From positions 10,168,001-10,232,000 of the forward strand of contig CM082594.2 of assembly GCA_040954595.2 (NCBI GenBank): 64,000 nucleotides of DNA, written 5' to 3'. Of this stretch, positions 1 through 27,435 are shown in pieces. The notes beneath the pieces were generated by a model that saw nothing but the letters and a program-made list of their open reading frames with translations, ran no database searches and was not told where the DNA came from. The position numbers were made by a program, and so were the translations under genes. Each line of letters starts with the position of its first letter. Position 1 is the stretch's first letter. The stretch comes from Balanoglossus misakiensis (taxonomy: Eukaryota; Hemichordata).

Positions 1-31
1 ATACCGGCATGTTCCTATTAAATCCATCCAG

Positions 32-329
32 CTCAACTCGAAGAGGTTGAAGAAAAGTTACTCTCGGATTTGAAACTTGCGCTGGACCACGGAGTGACTT
101 TGTCTGACCTTTTGAACGACATCAGCGACAAAGAGAAAGGTAAGTCCATTTGACTGCTTTGTCAACGTTTTTGTTTGGAGCATAAGTTTCGCATTAACAT
201 CTTGTATAAATGAATGACACGAAATTCTCCATTTCGCCAGATTCGTTGCAGAGAGAAGCGTTCGTGTTGGCTGAGCAGCTTGGAAACACAGAGAGGGAGA
301 TTGAAAAACTGCAGCTGAACGCCGAATAG
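32..329 (+). CDS. C-terminal end of an unidentified coiled-coil protein (partial)
   Basis: Two exons, 32-139 and 241-329, join through a gtaagt donor and a ccag acceptor. The reading frame ends at TAG 327-329. An in-frame TAA at 19-21 and a pyrimidine-rich stretch ending in ccag at 28-31 place the acceptor of the first visible exon at 32, so the gene begins upstream of the window. The roughly 65 visible residues are rich in Glu, Leu, Lys and Gln, with heptad-like spacing (LEEVEEKLLSDLKLALDHG and LGNTEREIEKLQLNAE), which suggests a helical or coiled-coil C-terminus. I do not recognise the family and assign no function. Confidence 0.6.
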
Positions 330-1980
330 GAAATTCACAAACACAAATCAACTTATGACTGTAAATACTGAAACGCGCAGAACAGAACTATGTATTAGAT
401 ACTTGTTAACGTAAATGTGTTCTTTTGGTGCTAGAAAGTTTTTAGAGTACTGTCTTGCGTGTCTTTACCCGATGCATGAAATCCAAGGCAACCGCTGACT
501 TAGGCCTAAACTTACGCCGCATGAATAAACTGCTGTAAAGTCGGTCTTTTGTTTGGATATAAGAAATAAACACTGAAACAACTTGATATGGTTGTCTTGA
601 AATGCATTCAATGGATTGTGAGGAATGAAAGATGAGGAAGACGCAACGTGCCTTGGACAGGCAGCACCATGGTTGGCTGGCCAGTGAAACACATGTAGAG
701 TGCCCTCTATAGTCAAACCTTTATCATGTCAACCAAATCTGACACGCCCAGAAACACAACTTGCCTGTACACAAACGTTTCTTTTGATCAAAAACACTCA
801 CATGGGACATGTTGCCACTCTTCTGAAGAAAATAAATGAGAGTTTCTTGCAAGCCGTCAACTTTGTGGCTAGGTTTCCAAGTTTCATGGTAACTCTTTTG
901 ATCCAAGATACCTGGGAGATTGAACAAGCAATATGGGAATATCTTTTGTGTTTTATTGTTCTGTTTTTCAATAGGAGACATAAAACACTGCCAAGTGATC
1001 TTTATTCAGTCTCCCAGGGTCAAGCGAGGTCAGCCTCTCCAATTTGAATACCTTGTCCAGCACTGCCTGTATAGTGAGACAGACCTTTGCAGACTTTGCT
1101 GGCTGAGCAATAAAGCTTCCCTTTCAAATAAACAAAGTAAAATAGGAAAGCACATTTTCATTTGGTATGATTGTTTTTCTTCAAAGTGAAAATTGCACTT
1201 TTCAATCCATGATAACTGAGTAACATCCGAAAACCGCAGGCACTATTTGGGGTTGACCGTGATTGGTCAAGGTGATACCAGGTGGTCACATGACTTGACA
1301 ACAATACTACTCTCCTAACAAATCTTTTGTGGGGAGCCTCCCAAGCAAACACTGACTTGAGTGTATTCTTCCTTTGTTCATGCAAGTGAGAATATACACA
1401 GTGGTCCATGTTTGCCATCAGGGTAGAATGGCGTCCTAAAATGTCCTCCACACTTTTCTACCCTGATTAAATCTAGCAAACCAGTTGATGTAAACAACTG
1501 TTTATTTATTTGGGTATCAGTTGCATTCTGGATCTGTTTGGCAAGTTCTGGACAGGTGAGTGAGTCACAAGAAAAGTTGTTTTGGTGCGTGTTGTTTTCA
1601 AATGTTTGTGTGTCGCACATACTATTGTCATCATTAATCTTTTGAAGAAAAAAGACCTGTTTCAGTGTCATTAAAGACTGTCTGTAGAATTAGTCAAATC
1701 TAGTTAAATTACAATCCCAAATATGCTCATGCATCTCATCATATGTCCTTCATGTTTGAGTATAGTGGGTTTTTTTCTATCCTAGTAACTTCCTTAAAAG
1801 ACCATTTGTAGCAAATGCAGAAGTCACTTCACTAGAGAAGTTCTGAAAGGAACCACAATACTGTTTTTATAAATAGTTATTATTTTGAGAATAACATCCT
1901 TGTATCAGTTAGTATCTGTTATGTCAAATTATCTCCTTTTCACAGCCAGCTGTTTGTAAGACACATGAAATAAGATCAAA
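330..1980. other. intergenic stretch, 3' UTR of the first gene and 5' flank of the receptor gene
   Basis: No open frame here has splice sites or residue composition that look coding. The left end should be the 3' UTR of the partial gene; aataaa occurs near 524 and 564. The right end should hold the promoter and 5' UTR of the receptor gene that begins at 1981. I see no tRNA, no recognisable transposon and no clear TATA box. Confidence 0.5.
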
Positions 1981-11628
<9,648 letters not shown>

Positions 11629-12325
11629 GCCACCACTGACCATGGCTTTGGGAAAGTACCATAGCCTACCAGAGACAAGTCAACGTCTCATGAGGATTTT
11701 GGCTTTCTCATTGATACTGATGTGATACTGCCCTATTGTAACCTTTTGTTAATTTCTCTTTTTCACAGAATGCAGTGTAGTTTTATTCACCGATAACAGT
11801 AATTATAAACCTACACGGTGTAATTCTAATCAGATTGGTAAATTGTGAATTGTGGTAAATTAATATAACCAGCCTTTAATCAAATTAACTTTTATATCAT
11901 TATTTACATGCTCATACGATTCGTTGCAGTATTAATTTCTATGTTAGCTTGTATTTAATATCAACATTGGTATTTTAATACCTGAAACATTATTAATAAA
12001 AAAATAATTAATGGACTGTGTATTTTGCCTAACGCCATAAACTTAAGAAATAGTATAGGTTTAACCAAATTTAACTGGTTGAAATTGTATAAATAAATTT
12101 GTAAAACAAGAAAATTTGAATGTAAAAATTTAAGAACTGTGTAAAGAATTTGTTTTGATTTTGAATTTTGAGTATTAATTGATAATAGGACAAAAGATTG
12201 GGGATTTGTGTGAACTTGAAACATTTACACCTTTTACAAGTCTGTGTGTCTTGTGGCTTATATATCAGTGTTGTATTTTATAGTGTTGAGATTGTTTAGT
12301 TTTTAGGTTGCATGAAACAAATAAA
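11629..12325 (+). terminator. 3' UTR and polyadenylation region of the receptor gene
   Basis: AT-rich sequence after the TAG at 11626-11628. AATAAA occurs at 11995-12000, 12092-12097 and 12320-12325, so several 3' ends are possible. No coding exon is evident. Confidence 0.5.
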
Positions 12326-15116
12326 TTTTAGTCTCCTTGAAGATACATTCACCTGAAACCATGAAAGACATATCATGAAAAGATGTGTAGTTTCATAATT
12401 AAGGTGAAATTTCAGAAACATTATTTCAGAAAACTTGATATATGTACTAATTTTAATAGATTGACAATTTTAAAGAGTGTATTGTTTTTATAGCTGACAT
12501 AGTTTCTGTTCTAAATATATTCAAAGCGGAGAGTTTGATATGTAAAACTCAAAATTCAACAGTTGTTAATTGAGATGGATTCTTTCTGGAACAGGTCCAG
12601 ACTGCTGGTTAAATTTTAGCAAACTGCTGAGGCCAACACTGTTTATTTAATAGTAGTGTAGCTGTCTTTATTAAAAGCTCAAATGTTAATCCCGGGAACT
12701 CAGCTATTTAGGTTATACCTCTTGCACGTACCGACACTAAATAATTTTTGATTGCAAATTTCTTGGTCAAATAAATTTTCCCACATAGCTATATATCAAT
12801 GGAAAGCTCTTTGCATGAGTTTTATTTCTGTTTTGCCAGAATTTATATATTGACCCCCACAGACATGTTCAATTGTAGAATTTTCCAAATTTATTTCAGA
12901 AGCACTAGTGTATAATCTTACAAGCATTATCTGTTATCATTACATGTACAGAGTATATAGCAATTAGTGTGCAAACAAACAGACCAATCACCATGGTGAT
13001 CAGTGTTCCACCGGTAACCATAATGACTGGCGACTCCATACCTCCACAAAAAACTTCAAAACAATTTCTGTAAAAGTGTGGTATGGAGGTGATTCAGTAA
13101 AAATTTGCCAGATTTGAGTCAAGAAGTCAAGTAAATTCATCTGCCAATTTGTGTCTCGCGCCCAATTCAAATCCACCATTTACGCACAATGGATCTATAA
13201 CACAGTCAACAGAGAAATCTTGTTATCTTTCCACATTATGTTTATTGGAGGTTTCTCAAAGGAACAACTATAGCATTTGCGAAGTTCTAATTCTCATCTC
13301 GGTAAACGAGTGCACAGAATGAGGGGAGGAAACCTAGCAGTTCTAAAGCAAATCAAATGGGAATGAAAACGAGCCCAACAGAGCTGATTTGGAAAACATA
13401 ACAAAATCCCACATTTACACTTCCAAATCAACCAAATTTACTGCAAAACAATTCAAAGTTCATTCAAGAAAACCTTTCACTTTTCAATTTTGGCTGGGAA
13501 AAAAAAGACTCCAGCATAGAATATATACGATTCATGCTCACTACAATTAGATGTACAATTATTTGCAATATAATTCATTAGCATAATATATTCCTTACAT
13601 ACAGTGGATAAAGAAGTAACACACAAGTATTTGATATACAAGATTTCTTAGAATTGGAAAGCGCACAATGTATACCAATGGCAAAATATGCTTTGGTCTC
13701 CGTGGTAATGGGACCTTCCATCTTGCGCAAAACTGTGCAGCTCAATCACGCAGTGCTGAATTATAGGTACATGTTCCACATTGAATGCAGCGACACTGGA
13801 AATCAACGCTAGCAAGCTACTCCTGTGTGGAGTGGCACCCCCTGTCCATACAGAAAAGTTGGCGGCGGCCATTTTGAAATTGAGGATGTATTGAATCCCA
13901 CTGCATTCACAGGGGGAGACTCAATTTCCCTTGCATTGAAGTAATCAGAGGATTTAAAGACTGCAAGACAACTTCTGATAGCTGCAGAGTGCGACTTGCC
14001 AAGAATAGCTTGCCAGCATTTCTCGCAAAGACACTAAATACTACAGATTTGCACAGCTGCGCAACGTCATATCCGCACAGTCTATGATATCCAATGAACA
14101 CAATACTCTGTATTCGCTTTTACAAACGCGCAAATGTTACAGTTGAAAACATGTCTTACACTTGAAAGATGGAATATATTCCTCATTAAACTTTGCCTCA
14201 TTGCTAAACAGATTCAAGTACATGTAACTGAATGCAGTCTTTATTTCAAAACAAAGGATTTCACACAATTTGCAAGTACACACACATGCAAAGACAGTCC
14301 ACACTACCACAGCACACAAGCCATCCTGGTTTTGAGAGAGTTTTAATGGAGAATCAATGTTCCGTGCACTGGAGCAGCAAACATTGCCACCTGCGTACAA
14401 ATCTAACTTCACAACATTTTACACACACACACACACACCGGAAGCATGGCACATTAAGCAGGCCATCTTAAGTGACAAGTTGTGCAGAAACCTGTGACGA
14501 TCGACAGAGCCAGCATACAGAAGATTAACACGTACATTCTCTTTGTATCAAGTTTGAGATTTTCTAAATATAAAGTGCTAAGGAAAGTGTGCTGCATGAA
14601 GCATGTCTCGAGGAAGAAGCTAAATAAAGAATCTTCATTAGGGCCGGCTCCCAGAATGCAACATTACACACACATACCTACGACTACACAAAATGGCCGA
14701 TATCTACAATCACATATTTATATTCGCCAAGTACAAGGCCCATATTTCCAACTCATCTTGTGATTACTGGCCAGTCATGTAATTAATACCCAGCTTCTTG
14801 TCCATTTTTAATCCCCTTTAAGTAAATATATGTTATTGAGTAGTGCCTGTATACATGCACAACTGGTCACATTTTTTGGAGTGCTTGTGAAAAAGTGCCG
14901 CTGGAAACACGCGCTGTCTGATATAATCAAGTGACCCCCCCCCCCCCCTCCCCCTTTATTTTCAAGTAGAACAGACTGCTGGAACGACATGCATTAACTA
15001 ACCAAGACCACGAAACTATCCGCGGGGGTGGGAGCTGTTGAGCAAACAGCAACTCATTCCACAAACAGCTGAACCATCCTTTATCTATTATCGTAGCAAT
15101 TACACATTGGACTTTT
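12326..15116. other. non-coding stretch between two convergent genes
   Basis: No supported gene. It contains a 9-bp inverted repeat (CTCCATACC at 13034-13042 and GGTATGGAG at 13080-13088), a GC-rich patch near 13860, a short CA run near 14421 and a C-run at about 14935-14950. The receptor gene (+) and Rab11 (-) point towards each other across it. Confidence 0.5.
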
Positions 15117-15126
15117 TTTATTTATT
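15117..15126 (-). terminator. candidate polyadenylation signal for the distal Rab11 isoform
   Basis: Overlapping AATAAA motifs on the minus strand (plus strand tttatttatt), about 0.8 kb past the distal stop codon. Another minus-strand AATAAA lies near 15423, so the exact 3' end is uncertain. Confidence 0.4.
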
Positions 15127-15934
15127 ACTAAAGAGTTGAATTATACTAACAGATATACATTACATGGTGTCATTTTATATGAATTAAAAAAAAGCAAAAC
15201 CATAAAGATAAAAGACAAAACAAAAGAAAAACAAACGCTGCCACATACATGTGTTTATATGGTGGACATTTCATAGCATAAATCGTTCGCACAAGACACT
15301 GGAATTTCTAGAGAGTTTACTACTTTGGTTGTACAGTCATAACACAGTATTATGGTTGTCCGTTTGGACATATTAAATTAGATTTTTTTGCCCCCCCCCC
15401 CCCTCAAAACAGAAAACCCCTTTTTATTTTTATGAGATTACAAGTCTTTGGCCTTGGGATATAACAGGCTTCACACCACATGGATTCATTACCGCTAAAA
15501 ATTGGACCACCTTTTTTTAATTGATGCTGGAATCTGGCCGAACTCGGATGTGCTGGGAATTAAGCATTCGGTTGATGGATTCTAAGCCTTTAAGCATGCA
15601 ACATCTGAAGCTGTATATATTAGACGCCACTCTCCGCTCAGTACATTACCGTATCTTACACAACATTAATCTGACAAGCCAGAAAAACCGATGTGCATGC
15701 ATGAGTTTAAGGCTTAAATCTATGTTCTATTAAACACTAATCATATCGTTAAACTATCTACATGTGACATCGTATCAAATACTTAACTTCCAACATCCAA
15801 GCTCCGAACTTTTTTGCTTCTCTTGTTTAGATAGAATTCCCATGTGAGTGTGTTATTTTTCTCTCGTTCTCTTACGTATTATTACAAAGATACAAGTGAT
15901 TTTTCTCGCTGTTGCCGCGGCCGACAAAACTTCC

Positions 15935-20563
<4,629 letters not shown>

Positions 20564-20814
20564 TATATAGTCTTCGTTGATCACCTAGAAGAGAATCCAA
20601 CCAGGACTTCCCTGTCACCCTGCGTTTTGATTCCCAATACAGGAGATATAAATGGGTTCCCTGTGTCTGAGGAAGACCCAAGACCGAATATACGTCAATG
20701 GCCCTTCAGTGGATTGATACGAGGGTGGCTAAACGTCGGTCTTAAATTTAAAAGGGCCAGGATGGTTAAGATATTTGACAGATATTACTCTTGTTTCCGT
20801 TAACAAAATTCAGA

Positions 20815-20840
20815 GCAAATCCAAGATGGCGACGGTTTAA
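20815..20840. promoter_or_regulatory. YY1-like motif in the probable Rab11 promoter
   Basis: The sequence ccaagatggcgacgg, starting at 20821, fits the YY1 core (AAGATGGCG). It lies about 260 bp upstream of the Rab11 start codon, near the expected transcription start. The match is by eye only. Confidence 0.3.
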
Positions 20841-21658
20841 CGCCCCTTGCTAACTGCGCAACCTATGATGTCATTACTGCGCATTTGTAAAACAGTCCCC
20901 CTGTTAGCGATGAACCCGGATGTACATTGATTTAGAAATTACAAATTTTCTCATTTCTCCCCCAAAACGAACAGATCAAACATCCCAATAACAATTGCAA
21001 AGTCACAATTCGAGCGCGAAAAACAACAGCGAATCCAGTCAAACAAAGCCGAACAAGACATGCTGTAATAACATGTTAGGTAAGATATTGAAAGAGCTCA
21101 GTCGCTTTCCCCTATCAACTTAATCTTAAAGTTTCATCAAAAGTTTATAATAGGCCTAAGTTGACCGATTTTGTTAATACGTGGTTTGTAAGGGGATAGT
21201 TTGCGCAGATCTTTGACTTACCCAATCTTTGCACATCAATTGGGGAAAATCAACCAGTAGTTCACGGTCAGCTGTGGCGTAGATAGCTCGCCCAGACATT
21301 CTCAAGAACAACCCTACCAACTAAAAGGCCCGGTTTTCATTCTAAAAGGAACCGTTCGCTGTCTCGCTGCTTAATATATTGTCAGTTTTTTACCTGAAAC
21401 AGCAGCATGCCACCGTTAGAGAGTTTTGATTGGCTTAAAGTATACCTTTATTCATATGCAAATTAAGCATTTCTCGGTGATCTCATCCTTCTACGGTCAG
21501 CAATAGAAGTGAGTCATGTAGTCAAGTATTTGTTATTGGGTGACGTGGAACTGCTTGTATCCAACTCATATCTCAGAATAGACCATTATTCTCCGACGTA
21601 ACACTTATTTACATGTGTTACTGTCGATCAAGAACCATTGATGCTGTACTGCTGTACG

Positions 21659-21659
<1 letters not shown>

Positions 21660-21704
<45 letters not shown>

Positions 21705-21709
21705 GGTGG

Positions 21710-21743
<34 letters not shown>

Positions 21744-21758
21744 GATGATGATGATGAT
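21660..21758. repeat. (GAT)n/(GGT)n compound microsatellite
   Basis: About 99 bp alternate blocks of GAT and GGT triplets. Open frames across it (poly-Met, poly-Val, poly-Ser, poly-Pro) are artefacts of the repeat. Confidence 0.9.
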
Positions 21759-22478
21759 AGTAACCCGGTCAAAACGTTCCGCAACAGACAGGGTACCCTC
21801 TTCAAATACAACATAAATTTCAATAGGGACAAAGAGACTATATCTTTATGGCAAGACCAATGTAAAATAGAATGTACATGGACAATTATTAATAATCATA
21901 ATGAATGTCATGCAAGGTAGTTCAGATATCAGGAATTTAATCAGTGATATTAATAAGCACCTCATAAGCACGAAAACGGCACTTGCCGCAAAAAGAAAAC
22001 GTGTGCAAAAAGCTCTCTTCAATAAACATTCGTTACAAATCAAGGAATGTATATTGCACTGTACTGGACGCCGAAAAGCACTGCAAATGATCCTGTAGAG
22101 ATATTCCTGTCTGTAAATGAAAGCTGGCAGTCCAGTGAGGAACACATGGCCACACCTCAAATGTAGCTGTGTTGTTTCTCCTTCCACCATCATCAATCGC
22201 CAAAATCCAAAACTCAAGTAAGTTTCATGTAAGTATTAAACTTCAGCACCATGTTTCCATTCAGTGAAACTACTTCTAGAATGATGACGTCAACACTTCA
22301 TACGTGTCATTTCTGTGGTTTGGCAGTAAGGGTCAATCCTTAAAGATTCTCACGACAGACGTTGAAATGTTCCATCAGAGATGAGCTTCACGTTGATTGT
22401 TGGTTGTTTGCCCGGTCGACCTAGGAGCACTCCTCAGTAAGTTTTTCGATCTAATAAAAAAAATTTGACGATCCATGT

Positions 22479-25400
22479 TTACTTTGAGAAAAAAATATTG
22501 TCTGAACCAAGTAACCAACACTGCAAGCAACCAATCAAACGAACAAATAAAAAATAAATAAGCATGCACACAAAAATAAGTAGCGTACAAAACAAACTAA
22601 CAAACTAATTAATTAATTAATAAACCAAAGGCAACAGTATCTCAAAACAATTGAACGTACCTCGCTAATGAAACGTGGCAGGTAAAAGAACATCATTGTG
22701 AATGTGACCAAGAACAACGCCCTCACATTCCGATACTCTTCATCATTCCTGCTGTAAAATATACACAGCCAGATTGCCATTGCGAAGCCACAGATGAGAA
22801 TGAGGAATATAACGATGCACTGGATAAGAATAAGTATCCCCGGAACGGATGGCATGGCTTTGCACGGGATCACAGCAGACTGGACACCCAGAAGGACCAC
22901 CCATATGAAGACGACCACCACACACACGAATGCCACAACCTAAAATTAAACCACACAAGTAAAATTTTATTGTGGCTTTAAATAACAGGCTGGTACACTT
23001 CAACAAGTTGCGGTAAATTTTAAGCAAATGTTTTTAAAATGAGTTTTAAAAGTTGCAGATATACTCACTCCTAATTTAGGCATCCTCTCCAAAAATCCAC
23101 TGGCAGCCATTTTGAGAGTTTTAGAAACACCTGCAAAATGGGGAGAGAAAGTTGTCAGAAACTTGTCAGAAACTAGTTAGAAAGTTGTCAGATACTTGTT
23201 AGAAAATACCCACCAAACCAGGCTTTCACGGGTTCCAAGTCCATCATGCACGGCATCTCTGTACACTGGACTTTATACGGTCCGATGTACTTCCTGTTTT
23301 GTGCACTTTCTTCTCGAAGATCCATTTCTGGTACGTCATCATCTTTCTTTGTAACTTGGTAGGGCGGGTCTACTTTGACGTCATGGTAGACGAAATCACT
23401 ACTGCCGATCCATTTCTCGCTGTCTTCATCTTCATATTTAGCCTTGTGGCTCTTGCAGCTGCATATAACTTTGGCTTCATACCTTAAAAGAAATTAAAAC
23501 ATTTGGCTTCATAAGTCCTTGGTATGTAGATTGTTTTTAAGCTAGTTTTTCGAGAAATAACTGGTTCCATCCCACACTCATCTTTTCATTATCAATAATG
23601 GGTACATGACCAGTTGCTGGCGTTGTAAGTTCCAACCCAGCAGGGAAGGATGAAAAAAGACCATGTCAGAATTCCTCCAAAACTAGGAGTTCCCACCTCA
23701 AAGAAGGCATCCACGTGGCGATGATGTCATTCATCGTCTCTTCCACAAATATCCGTGCATCACGGCACTTTTTTGGATCTGGTTTCGGGTGCAGTGGTTG
23801 AAACGTTCTTTCTGACGTGAAGTACCACATGATCATGATGACGTCCGACCCGCGCTTTGTCAGCGACATCCGATGGCGTCTACTCACGGGGATATCGGCG
23901 TGGTGGAACTTTAAGTTTTTCCTCAGCGTTGTTCCGTCACTCTCTTTACCCCATTCTTCCAGACAGCGGACTACCAGCCGGTAATAAAAACCCTCCGGCA
24001 GAAAACCGCCGGAGAAATGGTAATACAGAGGCAGGGTGTGATAGCTCTTCTCGTCACCTATGGGCAGTGTTTCCAGCCTGTCTAACTGAAGTAGTGATGG
24101 TACGATGTAAGCTGCGGACGCACCTTTGGACGTGAGAGGATAAATGAGATCAAAATGCTTCAGGAGTTCTATCACCCTTGTGATTCCTTCACTGGTTCGA
24201 GATGGTTTGGCTACAGTTTGTCCGCCGTCGGTTTGACTTTGACCATTGGGACGATTATTATCATTTGTCATGTACATGACAACCGACCTCCTCTGCCATA
24301 TCTCCACATAAGCACCACTTTCTTTGTCCTGCTTTGGACTTGGTTCTGGAGGGTCTATGATATTCGAAAATAACCTGAAGTCGTCCTCCGTCGTCGCCGC
24401 ACTTCTGCTGGGATTCCGTTGCCTGTCGTCCAGGAGTAACTCCAAGAGCTCCTCGTGCAAAATACCATGGCGCCGGAGGTCGATCAAGAAACGTTCCTTC
24501 TTAGGGTGTTTGATCGGGACGTCGCCCAGCTTAATTGATATCACGCGGCCTAGGATGTAGGCCAGCCACTTTGCTTCTAAGACGAGCAGACCTTCAAAGT
24601 GATAGGTGATGCCAGTCGTGTGAAAGTACTCCAGAATTTTCTTAGTTTCCTCCTTATCTGTGATGCCAAGCTTAGCTGCGTACTGTTCGAAGAACGAAAT
24701 TGTCACGACGTGTTTGTTGAGGTCTCTCATTGCCTTGAGTACCAGCTCTAGTCGCAGCCATTGCACGGGTACATCTTCTGTGAAGATTGGGTCATCAGCT
24801 ATCGTTTTCAGACATTCTCTCAACCCCTGAATCTCAGCGTCCTCCTCCCCCGTTCCACTTCTACTGTTGTCCACAATGAAAGTTTCCTGAAACACGTGAG
24901 CATCGAAGGCTTCTTCACAAGCCTCTGCAAGATACAGCCTCATTTCTTGAATGAATTCCTCCTGAAATCAAAATAAATGAAGTGAGAAAATTTCACATTG
25001 GGTACTCAAAGTTACTGGAAGTGCGATCGCTGATCTGCTGAGTAACGATGAAAACAAAACAAAACAATCTAAAGCAAAACAAGACAACCCATCTCACAAC
25101 GCTGTCATCCACAACAAATCTTGTATTGTTTGAACTAACCTGTCGAGCTCGACTTCCGATTTTATCTTTCTTAGTGGCAACCAATATCACCAAAGGAGCC
25201 ATGTACTCATGGCCTTCAATTATGAATTTCTTTGTCGATTTTTTGCTGCACGTATGGATGGAATTCAGCCAAAATGACAAGTAATCTGAAAAGAGAATAA
25301 ATATATATATGTTTTCTGTTATGAACTTCAGAAACACCTGGTTTCTGATAGACAACTTGGAAGTTTGGATATATAATATCAGCTGTAATCAGACTATACT

Positions 25401-27435
25401 ATACTAGCCTGCGACCACAAAGTCTCAGATGAAGCAAAGTAAATGATCACTACCTTTGTATTTCATCTTCTTTTTCCAACATTGTTGTTCTTCTCTAGAT
25501 TCACATTTGTCCATTGGACACTCGTCATCCAAATCGCGGGATGCATCAGCCACCAGAAGGAAGATAGACTTGTTGTCCAAGAACACCTGGTAAATGAGGA
25601 AATGTTAATTTTTGCACATTTAATAAGTCCCCACAAAGTCAACATAGAATCATGGGACCGTTGTCGACTGTTAAGGAGAGGATTGAAGTGAATGGAGTCA
25701 ATAAATTACCTGGTGTGTTGTGTAGTATACACTCTGACCTGCGAAGTCCCACAAACCAAAATCGCAGAATGATTCCATATCCATCCCCGTCTCATTTAGG
25801 TTGAGATTTTCCAGAAGATTCTGTTCATCTTCGTTCTCCAGGACCAACTGCGACAGCAAATTAGGCAATTCTACGTCATTTCCATCGGCAGCGGTAGTGT
25901 CTTTTCTGATGAGAGGGGCCTTTTCTTCTTCTATTGTGGGGGTCAGGGGTTCAGTGGTCTCCTCTTCGACGTCTTGAGGCGTCGTGAATTTATGGTTTGG
26001 CGTGGGCCTCGCGGGTGCCTCCTTCTTTGTCTCCAGCAAATCTCGCATCTCGTCCGCCAACAGTTTTCGCATCGCCATCTGCGTTGGCGACCCCTTGCTT
26101 TTACCCGCCACTAAGATGCATTGTATGGACATTGAATCTTTGTTAGACAGTCTCAAAAACAGATTTGGACATTTCGCTTGGTGAATATAGTTCTTATCGA
26201 GCTTCATGTCTTTAAAGAAGGTTTAGCTTAATTAAAATGACGACGGGTCTAGACGTCCACTTACCTGCGAAAAAGTTCGATATATCGATTGAAAATCGAA
26301 CTGACTCGATTCCTCTGGTAGAGTCATGTACGGGGTTGAATTTTTCCCCGAACAGGCTTCGTTTCAGACTTGTCTTGCCGACTCCGAACTGACCGACTAT
26401 CATCACTCGACCGCGCTTAGTTTGGACGGTTTTACGAGACTTAAGGAGAGCCTCTTCAGCTTTCACGGCATGGCTCTTCTTACATGGCTCTATCTGCGTT
26501 GATGGTTTGCGAATGCCAAACTCTGCGGGAAGAACTAAAGGTCGAGAATTGTTAAACTCAGTGCTTTCTTTTTAGTTGGGGATTTGCGGAAGACTCAAAC
26601 TTCTACATACAAGGCTATGGAATACGATAACCATGCACTGCATCTTGGTAGATGTACTCCCAACTCTTAAGGCTTAATCGGTGTTCAGGTCATATACTGA
26701 GAATAGCTTCGACACCTACCATTTTTGGTCCCCGGCGGCTGTGGTGACGGCAGCGGTGAGGAAGGGGGTGACGGTGCTGGCGGTTGCGGTGGCTTAGTAA
26801 CCTTTCTCGGTTTCCATAAACGACTTTTATCCATCTTGATTTCCGTCGAACGACCATGTTTTGCCAGACCATGTCGTCTTTCCCCGACGGCCGTGTGATA
26901 CTCGTCCTCGCTGACCTCTTTGTCGAAACCCAACTTGAATCTGACCCTCGTCTCCTCCACCAAATCTTGCCGTCCAACTTTCCGCAAGAGTTGCACCAGA
27001 ATCCCGTAGTTGGTCTTCGAAATGTGGCCGGTGTCGACCAACTTTTCAAAAAGGCCGTAAACGTTTCTGTTTTGCAGAATAGTCTGTCTATCCTTCATGC
27101 TTATGATGCTCGGTGTAAATCCACCACACATTTTCACCATACGTGGAAGTTCATCTGTAAGAAATTCATCAAATACATGAATTGAAACAGTAAAAATATG
27201 ATATATAGATGCGAAAGTCATTTGATGATAGTTAAAAATATCTTAGGCGAATAAGATTTTGAAATGTCTCTTTATCTGTCCATGCACTCGCTCCCCGAAA
27301 TATATACTTAATAAGCTTTCCAACATTGATCGACTTGGAACAGATGAAAGAAAGACTAGAATATTTCCCACCTTGTCCAATATCGTCTGCTAATTTCAAC
27401 AAGAAATCTTTGAATCGACTTTCAGTTTCTGCCAT
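22479..27435 (-). CDS. death-effector-domain Roc-COR (Roco) GTPase with C-terminal transmembrane segments
   Basis: Exons in order: 27372-27435, 26720-27154, 26265-26534, 25710-26209, 25454-25586, 25140-25285, 23697-24961, 23214-23482, 23069-23130, 22661-22939, 22479-22520. They sum to 3,465 nt, or 1,154 aa, in frame. Residues about 6-90 form a death-effector domain (FKDFLLKLADDIG; LFEKLVDTGHIS; RQDLVEE). A proline-rich linker follows. The Roc GTPase has the P-loop GQFGVGKTS (214-222), a switch I STRG, DFAGQ (411-415) and TKKD (505-508). The COR domain covers about 517-960 and runs into a Cys/His segment starting YEAKVICSC. Residues 1049-1138 hold about three hydrophobic membrane spans. Roco proteins are GTP-switched scaffolds; DEDs recruit caspase-8/FADD-type partners. 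The last small exon is the least certain; readthrough after 22661 would instead add a short tail. The combination of domains matches no vertebrate Roco I know. Confidence 0.8.

Larger units (their letters stand above)
20564..22478. other. intergenic stretch between Rab11 and the DED-Roco gene
   Basis: The left part is the 5' flank of Rab11. The right part is the 3' flank of the DED-Roco gene, since both are on the minus strand. It contains the GAT/GGT microsatellite. No other coding evidence is seen. Confidence 0.5.

Noticed and set aside
13034-13088. 9-bp inverted repeat that might mark a miniature transposon
   Set aside because: The arms are short, there is no target-site duplication, and no second copy was noticed in the window.
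21605-21832. Open frames of poly-Met/Val and poly-Ser/Pro
   Set aside because: They are translations of the GAT/GGT microsatellite.
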